Below are positions 1 through 11,832 of a stretch of 64,000 bases of DNA, in pieces. Position 1 is the stretch's first letter; every line of letters starts with the position of its first letter. The notes beneath the pieces were generated by a model. The model was not told the origin of the DNA. It worked only from the letters and a program-made list of their open reading frames with translations, and made no database searches. The stretch is taken from positions 6,687,694 to 6,751,693 of the forward strand of contig JACBWW010000040.1 of NCBI GenBank assembly GCA_020086605.1, written 5' to 3'. The position numbers were made by a program, and so were the translations under genes. The stretch is from Lanius collurio. Lineage: Eukaryota; Chordata; Aves; Passeriformes; Laniidae.

Positions 1-213
1 GAAAGGAAAGGAAAGGAAAGGAAAGGAAAGGAAAGGAAAGGAAAGGAAAGGAAAGGAAAGGAAAGGAAAGGAAAGGAAAGGAAAGGAAAGGAAAGGAAAG
101 GAAAGGAAAGGAAAGGAAAGGAAAGGAAAGGAAAGGAAAGGAAAGGAAAGGAAAGGAAAGGAAAGGAAAGGAAAGGAAAGGAAAGGAAAGGAAAGGAAAG
201 GAAAGGAAAGGAA
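1..213. repeat. (GAAAG)n pentanucleotide microsatellite
   Basis: About 42 uninterrupted copies of GAAAG from the first base; the array probably continues beyond the left edge of the window. It is purine-only on this strand. It is not a telomere repeat. Confidence 0.98.
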
Positions 214-1053
214 GCCCTTTCGAATTGTGCCTTTAGGCAAAGCTTGGTGTGCCTGGGAATCCCCTGGGCCGGGATGCACTTCCATACTCCAGGAAATGGA
301 ATTGTCAGCCTGGACCATGGCATGCAGAGCGGAAGTGCTGGGCCCATCCTTGCCTTTCCCAGTCTCCAGCTGGGAGAACCATGGGGGCCATCCCAGGAAA
401 ACCTCGGCACAGGTGAGATGGATTCCAAAATTCCCTGGAAGCAGGCGGGATTCACCCCAGAGATCTCACCGGGAGTGGCTCATTCTGCCAGGAATGTTCC
501 CACCCCCTCCAGACGAGAGGAAATCCTTGGAGAGCGGAGCGGCGTCCTCACCTTTCCCTGTCCTTTCAGTTTCCCGGGACAAGCCAGGAATCTCTCTGGC
601 CAAGTGCCCTCCGTGTTTGCTGAGCCATTATCCATCCCTTCCCGGCTTCCGAGGAGCTCCCAGGGAATCCAATCACAGCATTCCAGAGGCTTTCAGCCTC
701 TCCTCTGGGCAAACACAGCCATCCACTCCAGAATTCCTCCTTTTTGCTGCAGTTCAATATTTGTGGAGCCTCTTGGGAAAACACCAGGGCACGGCTGGGC
801 TTGCACAGGGAAAAGCCTTGGAAAAGGGGGGTGGAGGGAAGGGGTTCCTTCATCCCAGCTGGTGGGATTGGTCGTGGAAAAGGCAAATCCAGTGGAAACC
901 ATTCTCCTTGGAGCTGACTCCATGAACCTTACAGATCCCTTCCAGTTTGAGTTGTCCCATAAAATCCTAGCATGTCTCGGGTCAGCTCCAAGGGTTTTCC
1001 TGGAGGGGAATCCAGGTTCCTTAGGGATCCCTTCCTGTTGGAGATGTCCCATA

Positions 1054-1160
1054 AAATCCTGGAATGGTTTGGGTTGGAAGGACCATCTCATTCCAACCCT
1101 CTTCCACAGACAGGGACACTTCCATTAATCCAGGTTGCCCCAAGCCCCATCCAGTGATTA
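1054..1160 (-). mobile_element. CR1 LINE 3' tail fragment
   Basis: Reads GGAATGGTTTGGGTTGGAAG and continues to CAGGTTGCCCCAAGCCCCAT, the reverse complement of the avian CR1 3' end. It is preceded (about 930-1050) by a near-duplicate of the same tail words, GATCCCTTCC...GTCCCATAAAATCCT, roughly 91 bp apart. Confidence 0.85.
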
Positions 1161-2744
1161 TCCAATGGTTCTGTAATTCCTGGCACATCCTTGGAAAATG
1201 GAACCTTATCCATGATCAGACTTGGCTGGCTCCAAACCAACCAAACTTCCTGGGGGATTCCATCAAGGAATCACCAGGTGCCAAAAGATCCCCTTGGAAA
1301 TCCCTTGGACACCTCCAAAACTCCAAGCCCAGCGAGGGGCTGGAGTGGGAGAGGGTTGGGAAGGGAATCCTGGAATTCCAGCCGGATTTCATGGACTGCA
1401 TGTTATCCACCAGCACATTCCCTCTTGGCTCCATCCCCAGGCAGGAGGCATCTCCGGGATATTGTGGCAACATCCTCCATCCCAAATAAAACCAGGCTGT
1501 GTTAGAATTCCCACTTTATTCAGCACTGGGGATCATGATCCCAGTGCCATGAATTCCATGGAAAAGGGTCATTGGAGTTGGATCCGGTGTCAGCGCTGTC
1601 TCCAGGGACAAGTGACCTGGAATAATCTGAAAAAATAAATCCCACAGCCAAACTTGGCTGCTTCAACCACAAAAAAACCCCCAAAACTCTTTGGGATTGG
1701 GAATGTTTCCCTGAGTCAGGGCATGATGGGAGGGCACAATTCCACTATTCTGGAAAAACACAAATCCTTGGAATTCTAATAATGGCTGAAGCAGGTTGGG
1801 GGGAATTTTTTCCCTTGGCTTGGCCACAGCCAAAACCAAACCTCCAAAGAAAGGTGGGATGGACAAAGGAAGCTGGAATTCCACCCCTAAAATCATGGAA
1901 TGATGCTGGATGGATGGGGATCACCGCCACTTCCTTAGGATCCGATATTTCATGTTCCTCTCCTCAAAAAAGTGATAAAAAAGAGGGATGGAGGCTCTTT
2001 CTTTATGAAGGTCCTGGTCACCACTCCCAAACTTTCCCCTCTGCTCCCTCTCCCCTGTGCACATTTAGGGATAGTCCATAAATTTGGGAGCCGCTGGAGC
2101 AGCAGAGGAGTTCCTGGAGAGCGACAGGGTAGGAATTAGGGAATTAGGGAATGCTGCTCCTCTTTTCCTGTGGGGAAAACTGGAGCAGATTTTAAGGTGT
2201 AGTTCAGCAAAATACTGGAATTTTTTCCATTCCCACTCAGAGACTCCCAGGATTTCAGTGGATTTCCTTATATTCTTATGGATTTTATTTGTTTCAAGTG
2301 CTGAGTTTTAACGAAATTAACTCTTAATTTGCAAATTAATTAACTCTTAATGACTGAGTTATAACTAAATCAAGGGAAAACTCCATGGATTTTCCCTGCT
2401 GAGCGTTTTCCCGGTTGGAAAATTTTTGGAAAGGGGAAAAATCCCCGCCCAGTATTAAAGAAATCGCGTTTCTCTCCCTTTTTTAATGGATTGAATATTC
2501 CTCGGATCCAGTGAGGTCTTTTCCTCAGCCTTCCTTAAATGCCAACCCTTTTCCAGCCCGTGTCCCGAGTATCCAAAGGTTTGCCGGATGCTCCCTCCAG
2601 TGGGCGAAGGATCGCAGAGCAGGAATGCTCTGGTTTTCCAGAGGAGCTGGGAGCACTTTGGGATTGACATCCAAAGGTTCCGACTGTTTTTCCACGGTAG
2701 AATTCCGTGGTTTTTTAGGATCTCTCCCCCATCCACCCCTATGG

Positions 2745-2885
2745 AAGTGTGGCTGACCCATCCCTGGAATGTCCAAGGCCAGGCTGGATGGGCTCGGAGA
2801 AATCTGGGATAGGGGAAGGTATTAGGGTTGGAATAGGATTCGCTTTAAGATCCCTTCCAGCCCAATCCATCCTGGAATTCTGAGA
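2745..2885 (+). mobile_element. CR1 LINE 3' tail fragment
   Basis: CATCCCTGGAATGTCCAAGG, CCAGGCTGGATGGGCTCGG and the end GATCCCTTCCAGCCCAAT match the last ~140 bp of CR1 in the forward orientation. It is 5'-truncated as usual. Confidence 0.75.
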
Positions 2886-4479
2886 TCCCCTCCAAGCCTT
2901 GATTGGGAATTTCACTTCCTAAAGTATCCACCCCAAACCAATTCTTCCTCGCAGAGCCTATATTCCACGAAAAATCCTGGATTTGCCACTTTGGAACGGC
3001 CACAACTCTCCTTATTCCTCATAAATCCCAACACCGGCGGCTGCCAGGTGGGAATGCCTGGTTAATGAACAATGGGAAAGGCATTGTTTGGGATTTAGGA
3101 AGCGAAGCGGGAAGAATGGCCACGGTCAGCAGCATTCCAGGATTCCGGAGGAACACCGGGAGAGCACCGTGACCCATCCAGAGGCAGCCTTTCCCGTTAA
3201 AGTGCCACTGTGCTTGGAATGCCCTCCGGATTCGGGATTTATGGAGCGCTCCAGGCTTGGAACTGGCCTTGCAGGGCGGGTCACGGTGCCTGGGGAGGTT
3301 GGATCTACCCCAAATCCACGGATCCTGGGAAAGGGGGGCATTTCTTGGGCACGCTGAGCCCGAAGTGTGCGTGGGGGAATGTCATCCATGTGTTTATTTA
3401 TCCATGGATTTACCCCGTCTCCCTCTAACCATCAGCATTCCGTGCAGCCGCTGTCCCGCTTTCCCTAAAAGAGTCAATTCTTCCCAGCTTGGAGCACCTC
3501 AGGAAGGCTGCTTTCCCGGGAATTCCGTGTCCGTGTGCGGCATGGCAGTGCCAGACGGGTTTAATTTGGGATCACGGCCTCTGTCATTCCTGCTGGCATC
3601 GCATTGCCGGGAACAATGGAGCTCCCTCTGCTCCAACAAGCACCTCCAGCAGGAGCGCAATCCAAGGTTTTTCCCCATTGCCGCCCCCCTCCCCTTCCCA
3701 AGAAAACGCCGTTTTCCCATTAAGCCTGCAAGCAATTATCTGGGATTAGCCGAAGATCAAAAGGGATTACTTCCAGGATTGTTTTCCAAGCCCTCAGGGA
3801 AGGCGGGATGCTGATACCGAGCGTGCCGAGATGCGACGGGGGGGGAGGAGGGGGGGGGGGGGCGGCGCCGGGATCGATCTCCCTGGATCCAAGGATTTCC
3901 AGGCGCCTCTGTCCCGATTTTTGTCCCCTTTCATGGTGATTTTGGGGCAGATCCACAATTTTGGCCCGCTGGGAAGGGGCATCGCTCCTGCTCCAAGCAT
4001 TCCAGTGGGAAAACACTGCCCTGGCTGCCTCAGCTTCCCCACTGGATGGGGGAATGAATTCCCGGGGAAAACTCTTCGGAACTCCCACCTCGGATTCCTT
4101 AAAAACTGAGTGCTGTGCCTCCTTAAGGGGCAGGAAAAGAGGGAATCTTTGGAAAAGAGGGCCAGAGGTGCTCCCGACTGCCACATTTCTCCATCCCGGT
4201 GTCCTGAAACAAATCCTGAAACAACGGCCTGAGAAGTTGTAAAAAAACCCACCGGGATGTGAGGAGATCCTGAGGACGATTTCCAGGATCCCACAGCCCC
4301 GTCCGCACTGATCCCACTCCCTTCTCCCGCAGGATTTAGTGGGATAGGGATTGTTGTTAAGCCAGGAACATCCCGGTGCCTACGGAACTCCATGGATTTA
4401 AGCTCCAAAGGCTCCGTGAAGGGTGGGAATCATTTGGATGGAGCGGGATAAGGAGGCAGCTCCACTGCGATCACCTGGG

Positions 4480-4870
4480 AAGGCAAGGGAATGGAGCTGG
4501 GAAGGAGCTGGAATACCAGGAGGGAGCAAGGAAAGGGGCTCAGCCTGCAGAGAATGAGACTCCAGAGGGACATTCCCACTTCCCACACCTCCGTGTCAGG
4601 AGGGAGCAGCCAGGTGGGTTCGGAATCTGCTCCCAGGAAATAAGGGATGGGATGAGACGGAATGGCCTCAGACTGAGCCGGGACTGGACATCGGGAGGAA
4701 TTTCCCCATGGAAAGGGAGGTTAGGCTTTGGAATGGTATGGATTTCCACCATTTTCCAGGTGTCCAGGGTATTCCTGGATGTGGCACTGCGAGCTCTGGT
4801 GGGGATCGGGCACGACTTGGATTCGATCCAGGAATTTTTTCCGACATGATTCTGTCATTTCCTTGCATTA
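4480..4870 (+). mobile_element. CR1 LINE 3' fragment (~390 bp)
   Basis: Forward CR1 landmarks occur in order: GGAGCTGGAATACCAGGAGG, AGAATGAGACTCCAGAGGGA, GGAATTTCCCCATGGAAAGG, GGTGTCCAGGGTATTCCTGG, and a diverged tail around GACTTGGATTCGATCCAGG. It is decayed and noncoding. Confidence 0.7.
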
Positions 4871-7800
4871 CTATTTCTCCCTACCTCATTCCCAATCCCA
4901 CCACAACTGACGATCCCTAATCTTCCTTCTTTTCCCCCAAACCAACCCTTCCTTGGCCAGGTATCCAAAGCCAGGGAAATTTTCCTTTGGGAAAAAAAAA
5001 AAAAAAAAGCAATTTCCATCAGCTCCATGGCCGCTAATGGCTCCTGATCGCATCTAATTCCCACAGCAAATTCCCGCTAATCCCGTTTGTCTGGGCCGCG
5101 CTACCTGAGGGAAATAACATCCATCCGTCCCCCTTTCCCGCTTGTTTGCCAGGACTTCTCCAATAAATTTTAATCCCACCATTTATCTTTGTCAACGGAG
5201 AACAAGGAATCATTTGCGGGAGAGCAAACGGAGCAGCGGGACCTTGGAATTATGAGCCAGCGGAAAGCAGGTGTTCCCCAATACCGCCGTAATTTCCTGG
5301 CAAAAACTTGGATCGTTCTCCTGCTGCATCCCTGCGCAGGGAAATTCCAGGGGTTTGGATTTAACCGCGCCAGGGGCGAGGTGGGAATAATCCAAGACGG
5401 TTTTGGTTTGTTGGGTGTGGGGTTTTTTTTTTTCTTTTTTTTTTTTTTTGTTTTGTTTTGTTTTGGTTTGGTTTGGTTTTTTGTGGAATTCTTCGGGTTC
5501 CTTTTATTTCCAGCCCTTTTTTGGGGAGAGGTGCTTGATCCATGGGATTTTTTTTTTGAGTGATGGATGCTGTCTGGATCCACGCAGTTTCCAGCCAGAA
5601 TCCAAGGAACCAACACCTCCTCTCTGCTCCCTCTGTGTATTCCCACGGCTCCGCCTTATCCCGCCGAGAAGCAAAGCCCATTCCCGGTGTTTTGGGGACA
5701 AACTGGGATTGAAATCCAGCTGGAATCCCCCGATCAACTTCCAGCCCCTTCCCCGTATTCCCACCGCTCCTCATTCCCGTGTTTGGGAGCTTTGCCCGGT
5801 TTTCCCCCATTCACGCTGCTTTCTCGATGCCTTTGGAGACGAATTCCTGCACTTTTCGGGAAGGGCCATCAGCAGCCACCTCTAATTGGGACTCCGGAGC
5901 CTCTCCTGCTTTTTTTTTTTTTTTTGAGGAATTTTTTGAAGCATTTCTTAAATGGGGCTTTAAATGGGGCGTCCTAATGAGCCTCATTACAGCAGATCGC
6001 GGGATTTAATTATCCCGGGAAGAGAAATTCCCTCGGCCGCAGCCACCCCACCATGTCACCCCTCGTGTCACCAGCGCCCCATAAAGCATTGGAATGAGGC
6101 GCATTCCACTCAGGAATTCGCTTTCCTTCAGCGCTGTCACTGGCAGCGGAGGGTGCCGGGAGTTATGGGGTGCTGGGGACACGCGTCCCTGTCCCAAATA
6201 AATCCCGGAAAATCCCGGGATTTTAATAAAGGCCGCTTTGTGGAGAGGCAGAATGCAGCGGCGCCTTGGAATAACCGAGTGCCGCTACCTTGGGATCAGG
6301 GGGAGTCTCCTGGGAAAATCCCAGCGTTCCCCACTCTGCTCCTTTCCACGTTATTCCCATCCAAAAATCATGGAAATGGCGCCTGTCGTGCCCAGCGCCA
6401 TGGAATTCCGGGTTCCTAAAACAACAAAGGGAAGCGATTCCTAAAGGAAAAGTCTGTCCTAAATTTTTATTCTCATTTTTGGGCCTTTTTTTTTTTCCTC
6501 CAGCTGTTTTCTCCCACATCTCGGGAGTTCAGGAAGGGCAGGAATCTGATCCAGGGATTCGTGGCTAAGGGGACAGGGATGGATGGCACAGGGGACATTC
6601 CAAGGTCTCAGGAAAACCGGGAGATCCTTCGGCTTCCCGAGCTCATCCCGCGCCCAGACTGAGTGGGAAACCGGGATTTAGGAGGAGGAAGCGGTATAGA
6701 GGGGGGCCATGGACCGGGATCCGCTCCCTCGGCGGCTTTGGGCAAGGTTTTTTGGGGGAATCCCAACATCTGGGATGAGCAAACTCATCCACAAGTCCCT
6801 CTGGAAGAGCTCTCTCCCTAAAAGTCACTAGATGGCGGCCTAAGGCATCCTTTGCCTTTGGAAAATCCGTGGAAGTCGGGAATGCCGCTGCTGCCTCCCC
6901 CCCAACCCCCCTCCCCCGCCTTTCCCGGTTTTTTCAAATCCCGAATTTCTGGCAGACCGACGGCTCGGGGTGCAGGGCGCCTCTGGATCTGCTTCATCCC
7001 GGGATTTGTGTCCAGAAATAAAGATGGGCAGCGGCCACAAATCCCAGGAACGATGAGGTTTTCCAAGAGGAAAAAGGTGGCTGAGGGCGAGAAAGGGACT
7101 GGTCCTCCCCGTGAGGTAAAAAATGCTGGAATTCCCGGATTTGGGCCGGGTCGTGGAAGTCTGGTAGGCCACTCTAACGGGAATTCCTGGTGTTCCCTTT
7201 ACCCCTCGTCTACTTGCTGCGGGTTCTTTCCCTGGGTTTTTTCAAGGAATTCTCTGAAAATGTAGGATTTTAGCTTAGTTAAAAAAAAAAAAAAAAAAAG
7301 GGAGTGGATTTTATTTTCCTTCGGGGAGGATGTTTCCCAGGAACACGGAATTCTTTGCGGGCTTTCATCCCATCGAAAACAGATTTTCCCAAAATTATCC
7401 CTTCTATCCCTGTAAAGGACAAAAAGCTGGACATGGAGAAGCCTTTCCCAGCTTTCCCATTGCTCCAGTATTCCCAAAGGAAGAGCCCTGGAGTTCTATC
7501 ATTCCATAACCTTTTGTTTATCCCTAATCCCCCTGCTCCAGGCTGGGTTTTTCCATGTTGATCCATTTGAAATTGCGGATTTATCCAGTGAGGAAAACCG
7601 ATCTGTGCTGATCCATGGAGCCGCCGAAGTTCCAGAGCCCCAGCACCACCGGATCATCCCTGAATTCCCTCTATTAATTTCTGCTGGATATCGAGTTCTT
7701 CTCCTGCTATTCCCAAGGGAAAAAGGAAACATCCCATGGGATGCAGGAGGTGTTGCCCATCCCGGGATTTGCCTGGAATGGGATGAACTCAGGGAGTGCA

Positions 7801-8030
7801 TCCTTCCCTGGCATTCCCAATTCCTGCAGGCAGGGAAAGGAATCCACAAACACCTTCCCAATATTTCACCTGGCTCCCAGCGGATCGGTTTTATGGGAAC
7901 AGCGACTCTGGGAACAGGGATTTTCTGGAGGTTTGATTCCCTCCAGATGTTCCCAGTGCCTTTGTGGATGTCAGGCAGGATCCTCCTGCTCCCTGGAATG
8001 GGATTCGGGAAGGGCAGCTCCTTCTAGGCC

Positions 8031-8182
8031 TGGAATATCCTTTCCTGGAGGAGAATATTCCTGCCAGGACTGGAATATCCCTTTCCTGAGGGGAATTTTC
8101 CTCCCCAGCCTGGAATATCCTTTCCCTGAGGAGAATATTCTTTCCCAGCCTGGGATAGCCTTTTCCTATGGAATTTCGGGCG
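8031..8182. repeat. 40-bp minisatellite, 3.7 copies
   Basis: Units start at 8031, 8071, 8111 and 8151 with TGGAATATCC (TGGGATAGCC in the last). Each of the first three is exactly 40 bp and ends in a CCAGGAC/CCCAGCC motif. They are diverged by several substitutions each but keep the period without indels. Confidence 0.9.
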
Positions 8183-8849
8183 ATTCCAAAGCTTCCTTTG
8201 GACACCCAGCTCACAAATCTCAGGGTGGCAAACTCCAAACTCCCGAGTCCATAGGGAAGTGCGCTCCCAATCCCATTCCTGGCACAAGCCCATAAAGCTG
8301 TGTCTTATGCATGACCAAAGAGAGGCTGGAAATGAAAAAATCCCCCCCAAAAAAGAGTCCGGGATGTGCCAGAATTTTCCCTTTTTATTAAATTCCGGAG
8401 CGCAGCTGAGGAGGGACCCACCTGGATTTGATTTCTCGTCATAAAAATTCCAATAATTCCCCCCAAAACAATTCCCGAGCGCTGGTTCCAATCTCCCAAC
8501 CCTAAAGATGGATTTTAAAGGCTCTTGTAAAAGGCGGAATATTCCAATAATTCCGGTGCAAAATTTCAAGGTCATCTTTCCCTTTTATTGACAGGAAAGG
8601 GGGAATGCAGAAAGGACTTTATTTCTATTTTTCCATCTTTTTTTTTTTTTCTCAGGAAGCAGGGGGTCTGGATAAAGGATTTGTTAAGGAGAAGGGAAAA
8701 GGGAGAGGGATCTCAGGGCTTGGAATCGCTGAGGGAGAGGGATCCCAAGGTTTGGAATCACTGGGAAAAACAGGCAGGGAGAGGGGAAAAAACAAGGAAA
8801 ATCAGGAAATAGTTGGAATTTTAAGGGTTTGCCCTTAAAAGCCCTTTAA

Positions 8850-9760
8850 AAAGCAGGAGGCGAAAATATTAATTTAATAAAATAATTAACAAGGGATTTG
8901 ACTTACAATTGCTTTAAAACATGGAAGAATGGAATAAAATAAGGAGTATTAATTAAAAATAATTATTTAGGGCTTTAATCTTTAAATTCCTTTAAAAAGT
9001 GGGGAAATGGAACAACATAAGGAAATATTAATGAAAAAATAATTAACAAGGAATTTGATTTTAAAGGATATTGATGATTTTAAATTGGAAGTAAATCAAA
9101 TCTAAATTAAAATTAACTTTTAATTCAATTTGAAATAATTTTAAATTAACATCAAATTAACTTAAAATTAAATACATATGTATTAATAAAAAATAATTGT
9201 CACTTCAATTGACATTCAATTGAAATTAAATTTGAAATTAATTTAAATTTGAAATTTCATTAAATTTAAACTGAAATAAAACTAAATTTTAATTACATTT
9301 GAAATAATTTTAATTTCATTTAATCTAATTTTAATTACATTTAAATATGAATTAGGCACATTTTATTAAATCGTTGAGTATTAACTATGTTGTAATAAAT
9401 TATATTATTTTTATGATATAAATAATTGATAAACTCAATAATGGTAAATTAATTAATTTAATTGATTCAATTAATTAATTCAATTGGTTAGAGAAAAAAA
9501 GCCCCAATTTAGACCAAGAGCCAATTATTAATTTATTCCTAATTTTTAAAATTAATTCCTATTTTGCTCACATTAATAAAATTTGCATCCAGGTAGGAGC
9601 TAAAATTCCCTTACCGGGATTGTTGGGATTAATCCCAGTGGGAATTTCAGGGGTCCCTACCTTCAGTGATTGTTTATTAATTTTCAATATTTTATTAATT
9701 TATTTCTTTTAAAATATTTTTATATTTTAAAGCCTAGATTTTAATAATTTTGGGGATCTG
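8850..9760. other. AT-rich low-complexity island
   Basis: About 900 bp made almost wholly of AATTAA, TTTAAA and ATTAATTAA words with few G or C, sharply bounded by GC-rich DNA on both sides. No open frame or named repeat is seen. A short normal-composition segment interrupts it near 9590-9660. It could act as a matrix attachment or unwinding region, or be a decayed AT satellite; this is speculative. Confidence 0.8.
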
Positions 9761-10399
9761 AGAATGGCTCCTTTCACTTCCATGGAATCTCCTCCCCCCC
9801 CAAAGGAATGAGGAAAGCTGGAATTCCCTCCAAATCTGGGAATTTCCTGGCGACATTTTAAACCATTTATAAATCTCCTGGATTTTGGGGAATCGGGACT
9901 GATTTTATCTCAGCCTTACAGGAACGGGAAATCCGATGGGAAAAGGAGTCTTGTGGTATTTGCATGGAATAACGGCTGGAAAAATCTGAGTTAAGGAATT
10001 CCAGAGCTTCCCATTCCTATAATTCCCCAACCACCAGCTGCGAATCCCTTGGGATTTGTGCTATCCCTCAGGACAACCCCAAAATTGCAATGCCATTTGG
10101 TGCTCCCAGGTTGTTCCCAACTAAAACTCCATCTTTCCAGAAACTCTTAATCTTAAAGAGATTCCCACTTTCCCCCCTCTGCTCTTTCTCCTTTTCCCGT
10201 CTTTTTCCTCCTCCGTTTTCCCGGATTCCCGTGTCTCTTCCACGGGACAGAAATTCCCCCGGGAATGAGATTTTACCAACGGCACCTTCACACCCAACTT
10301 CAAATCCGCCGGGAATGGGAAGAGACAGAAGTCACCCCAAAGCCGTTCTCCCGTTAAATTGCCCGGGAGAATTCCCATTCCCAGCTGTTCCACGGAGGG

Positions 10400-11620
10400 A
10401 AACAGCGAGCAGCTCTTTAAGGACGCACGGCCAGCAACCAAACGAAGCCACACGAAGCCAACGCGGTGTCTGAGGAGCGTTTATTGCGAACACAAGGGAG
10501 AAGAAAAAGGCGCTGCCCAGAGCAAAGAAGGCTGTGAAAGTCGGAAAAGAAGGAAAATGGGAGCGCGATGGCGGGAGGAGAGGGGAGACGGCCCAATGTG
10601 CAGCCCTCCGAGCCGAAGCCCGCGGTGCCCGGCGCTCTCCGCTGGCGAGGGAAACACCGGGACCGCAGGAACCTTCTGGGACCATCTCGTTGAGCAGCAT
10701 TTGGCGAGCCGCGCTTCAGGAAACAGCGGCGCCGGCGGAATCCCCTTCGGAAGGCATCGCCCCAGCGCTCAAATGGCAGCGCACAATGGCGGCGAAAGCT
10801 CCCGAGCGGGGCGGCGCTGCGCGATGACGCCATAGCGCAGCGCCGCCTCTCCCTCAGAACCCGGAAGAGAGAGAGCGAGAGAGAGCCGGCTGCGACAACA
10901 GGAGCGGACTCTGTCGCGGCGCAGCGCGATGACGTCATCCACCAGCACCGCCGCGCCCGCAGAACCCAGAGGAGCTGCTGCGGGCTCCCTCTCTTCCGGG
11001 TTCTGCGGCCGCGCTCCCCGTGACGTCATCGCGCACGCCGCTGGCTCTCACGCCGTCCAGAAGCTGCCGCCATTGTGCCCCGCTTCGTCCTCGACGGCTG
11101 CCCCGCCGGCCCGCGGTCGGGGACAGGCGGTCCCCGTGGCTTTGAGCAGCGCGCCCCGGTGCTTCTCAGAAAGCCTCTGAGGGGACACACGCCTTCAGAG
11201 AGGCTGCGGGCGCGAGATCTCGGGGAGGCTCGCGTCTTTATTGTTAAAATTTAATATAACCCCCGCTAGGGGTTCGCAGATGCCGGCGGCGGCGCGCTCT
11301 GATGACGCCATCAGGCGGCGCCGCCTCCCGCTCAGAACCCGGGCTTGGTGCTGCTGCTCCGGGCTCGCTTTCGGGGTCTGAGGGAGCGGCAGCGGCGCCG
11401 CCCTCTGGCGTCATCAGAGCGCGCCGGCGGCAGCGGCTGCCGAGCCTTTGGGATCATCACCGAGCCTGGAACGCAGCGGCGGCGGCGCAGCCCCAAAACC
11501 AGGAGCGAGTCTCCAAAAGCGCCCAGCCCCAAAAGCGAGTCTCCAAAGAAAGCCCCTCCCCACCCCAAAACAAGCAGAGTCCCCACAGCCAAGGCGCACC
11601 GCCGTCTTGAGATGCTCAAC
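10400..11620. repeat. CpG-rich block of inverted CRE-centred units
   Basis: Five copies of a TGACG[T/C]CA core (10826-10833, 10931-10938, 11021-11028, 11304-11311 partial, 11405-11413) lie in forward or reverse orientation. Most are next to GCGC words, GCCGCC, and CAGAACCCGG followed by purines. Perfect inverted arms include 10810-10822/10835-10847 (13 bp), 10924-10937/11021-11034 (14 bp), 10957-10967/10998-11008 (11 bp), 11291-11310/11406-11425 (20 bp), and YY1-like GCACAATGGCGGC at 10781-10793 against 11066-11078 (13 bp). Minus-strand AATAAA signals occur near 10480 and 11236. It may be a CpG-island promoter made of duplicated units, or a remnant of an element such as a solo LTR. No coding exon can be assigned. 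Confidence 0.7.
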
Positions 11621-11692
11621 CCTCCTCCCTGGCAGGAGAACATTCCCAGGGGATTCCCACTTTTGGAGGGGAATGCTGTTTTTCCCAGGATG

Positions 11693-11832
11693 GGGAAAGT
11701 TATCCCAAAGAAAGCTTTGTGCAGTGGGTTCTGTCCCATCGGGAGAGGGAAATGTGGGACTGTTTTTCCCTTGGGATGAGATGGAGCTTCCCAACAGGAT
11801 CAGTTAAATCCCTGGATGCTTTAAAATATTAA
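11693..11832 (+). repeat. Uncharacterised dispersed repeat, copy A
   Basis: Shares a ~130-bp segment with 13990-14125 in the same orientation: TTTGTGC...GGGAGAGGGAAA-TGTGGGA, then GGGATGA-AT-AGCTTCCCAA and CAG-AAATCCCTGGAT. Both copies are diverged. I do not recognise the family. Confidence 0.75.

Larger units (their letters stand above)
1161..8030. other. Gene-free stretch (contains the CR1 copies above)
   Basis: No supported gene. It contains an A-run at about 4990-5008, T/TTTTG-type low complexity at about 5421-5482, a T-run at about 5910-5925, a G-rich tract at 3838-3863 and an A-run at 7280-7299. Two AT/GC-mixed segments (about 5090-5260 and 5960-6110) lack repeat similarity and may be conserved noncoding DNA, but I cannot show it. 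Confidence 0.6.

Noticed and set aside
1..213. Telomeric or centromeric repeat at the window start
   Set aside because: The unit is GAAAG, not TTAGGG, and there is no higher-order satellite structure.
10417..11240. Solo LTR of an endogenous retrovirus
   Set aside because: The minus-strand AATAAA near 10480 and 11236 suggested it, but no TG...CA ends, target-site duplication, primer-binding site or internal retroviral sequence could be identified. Kept only as an alternative for the inverted-repeat block.
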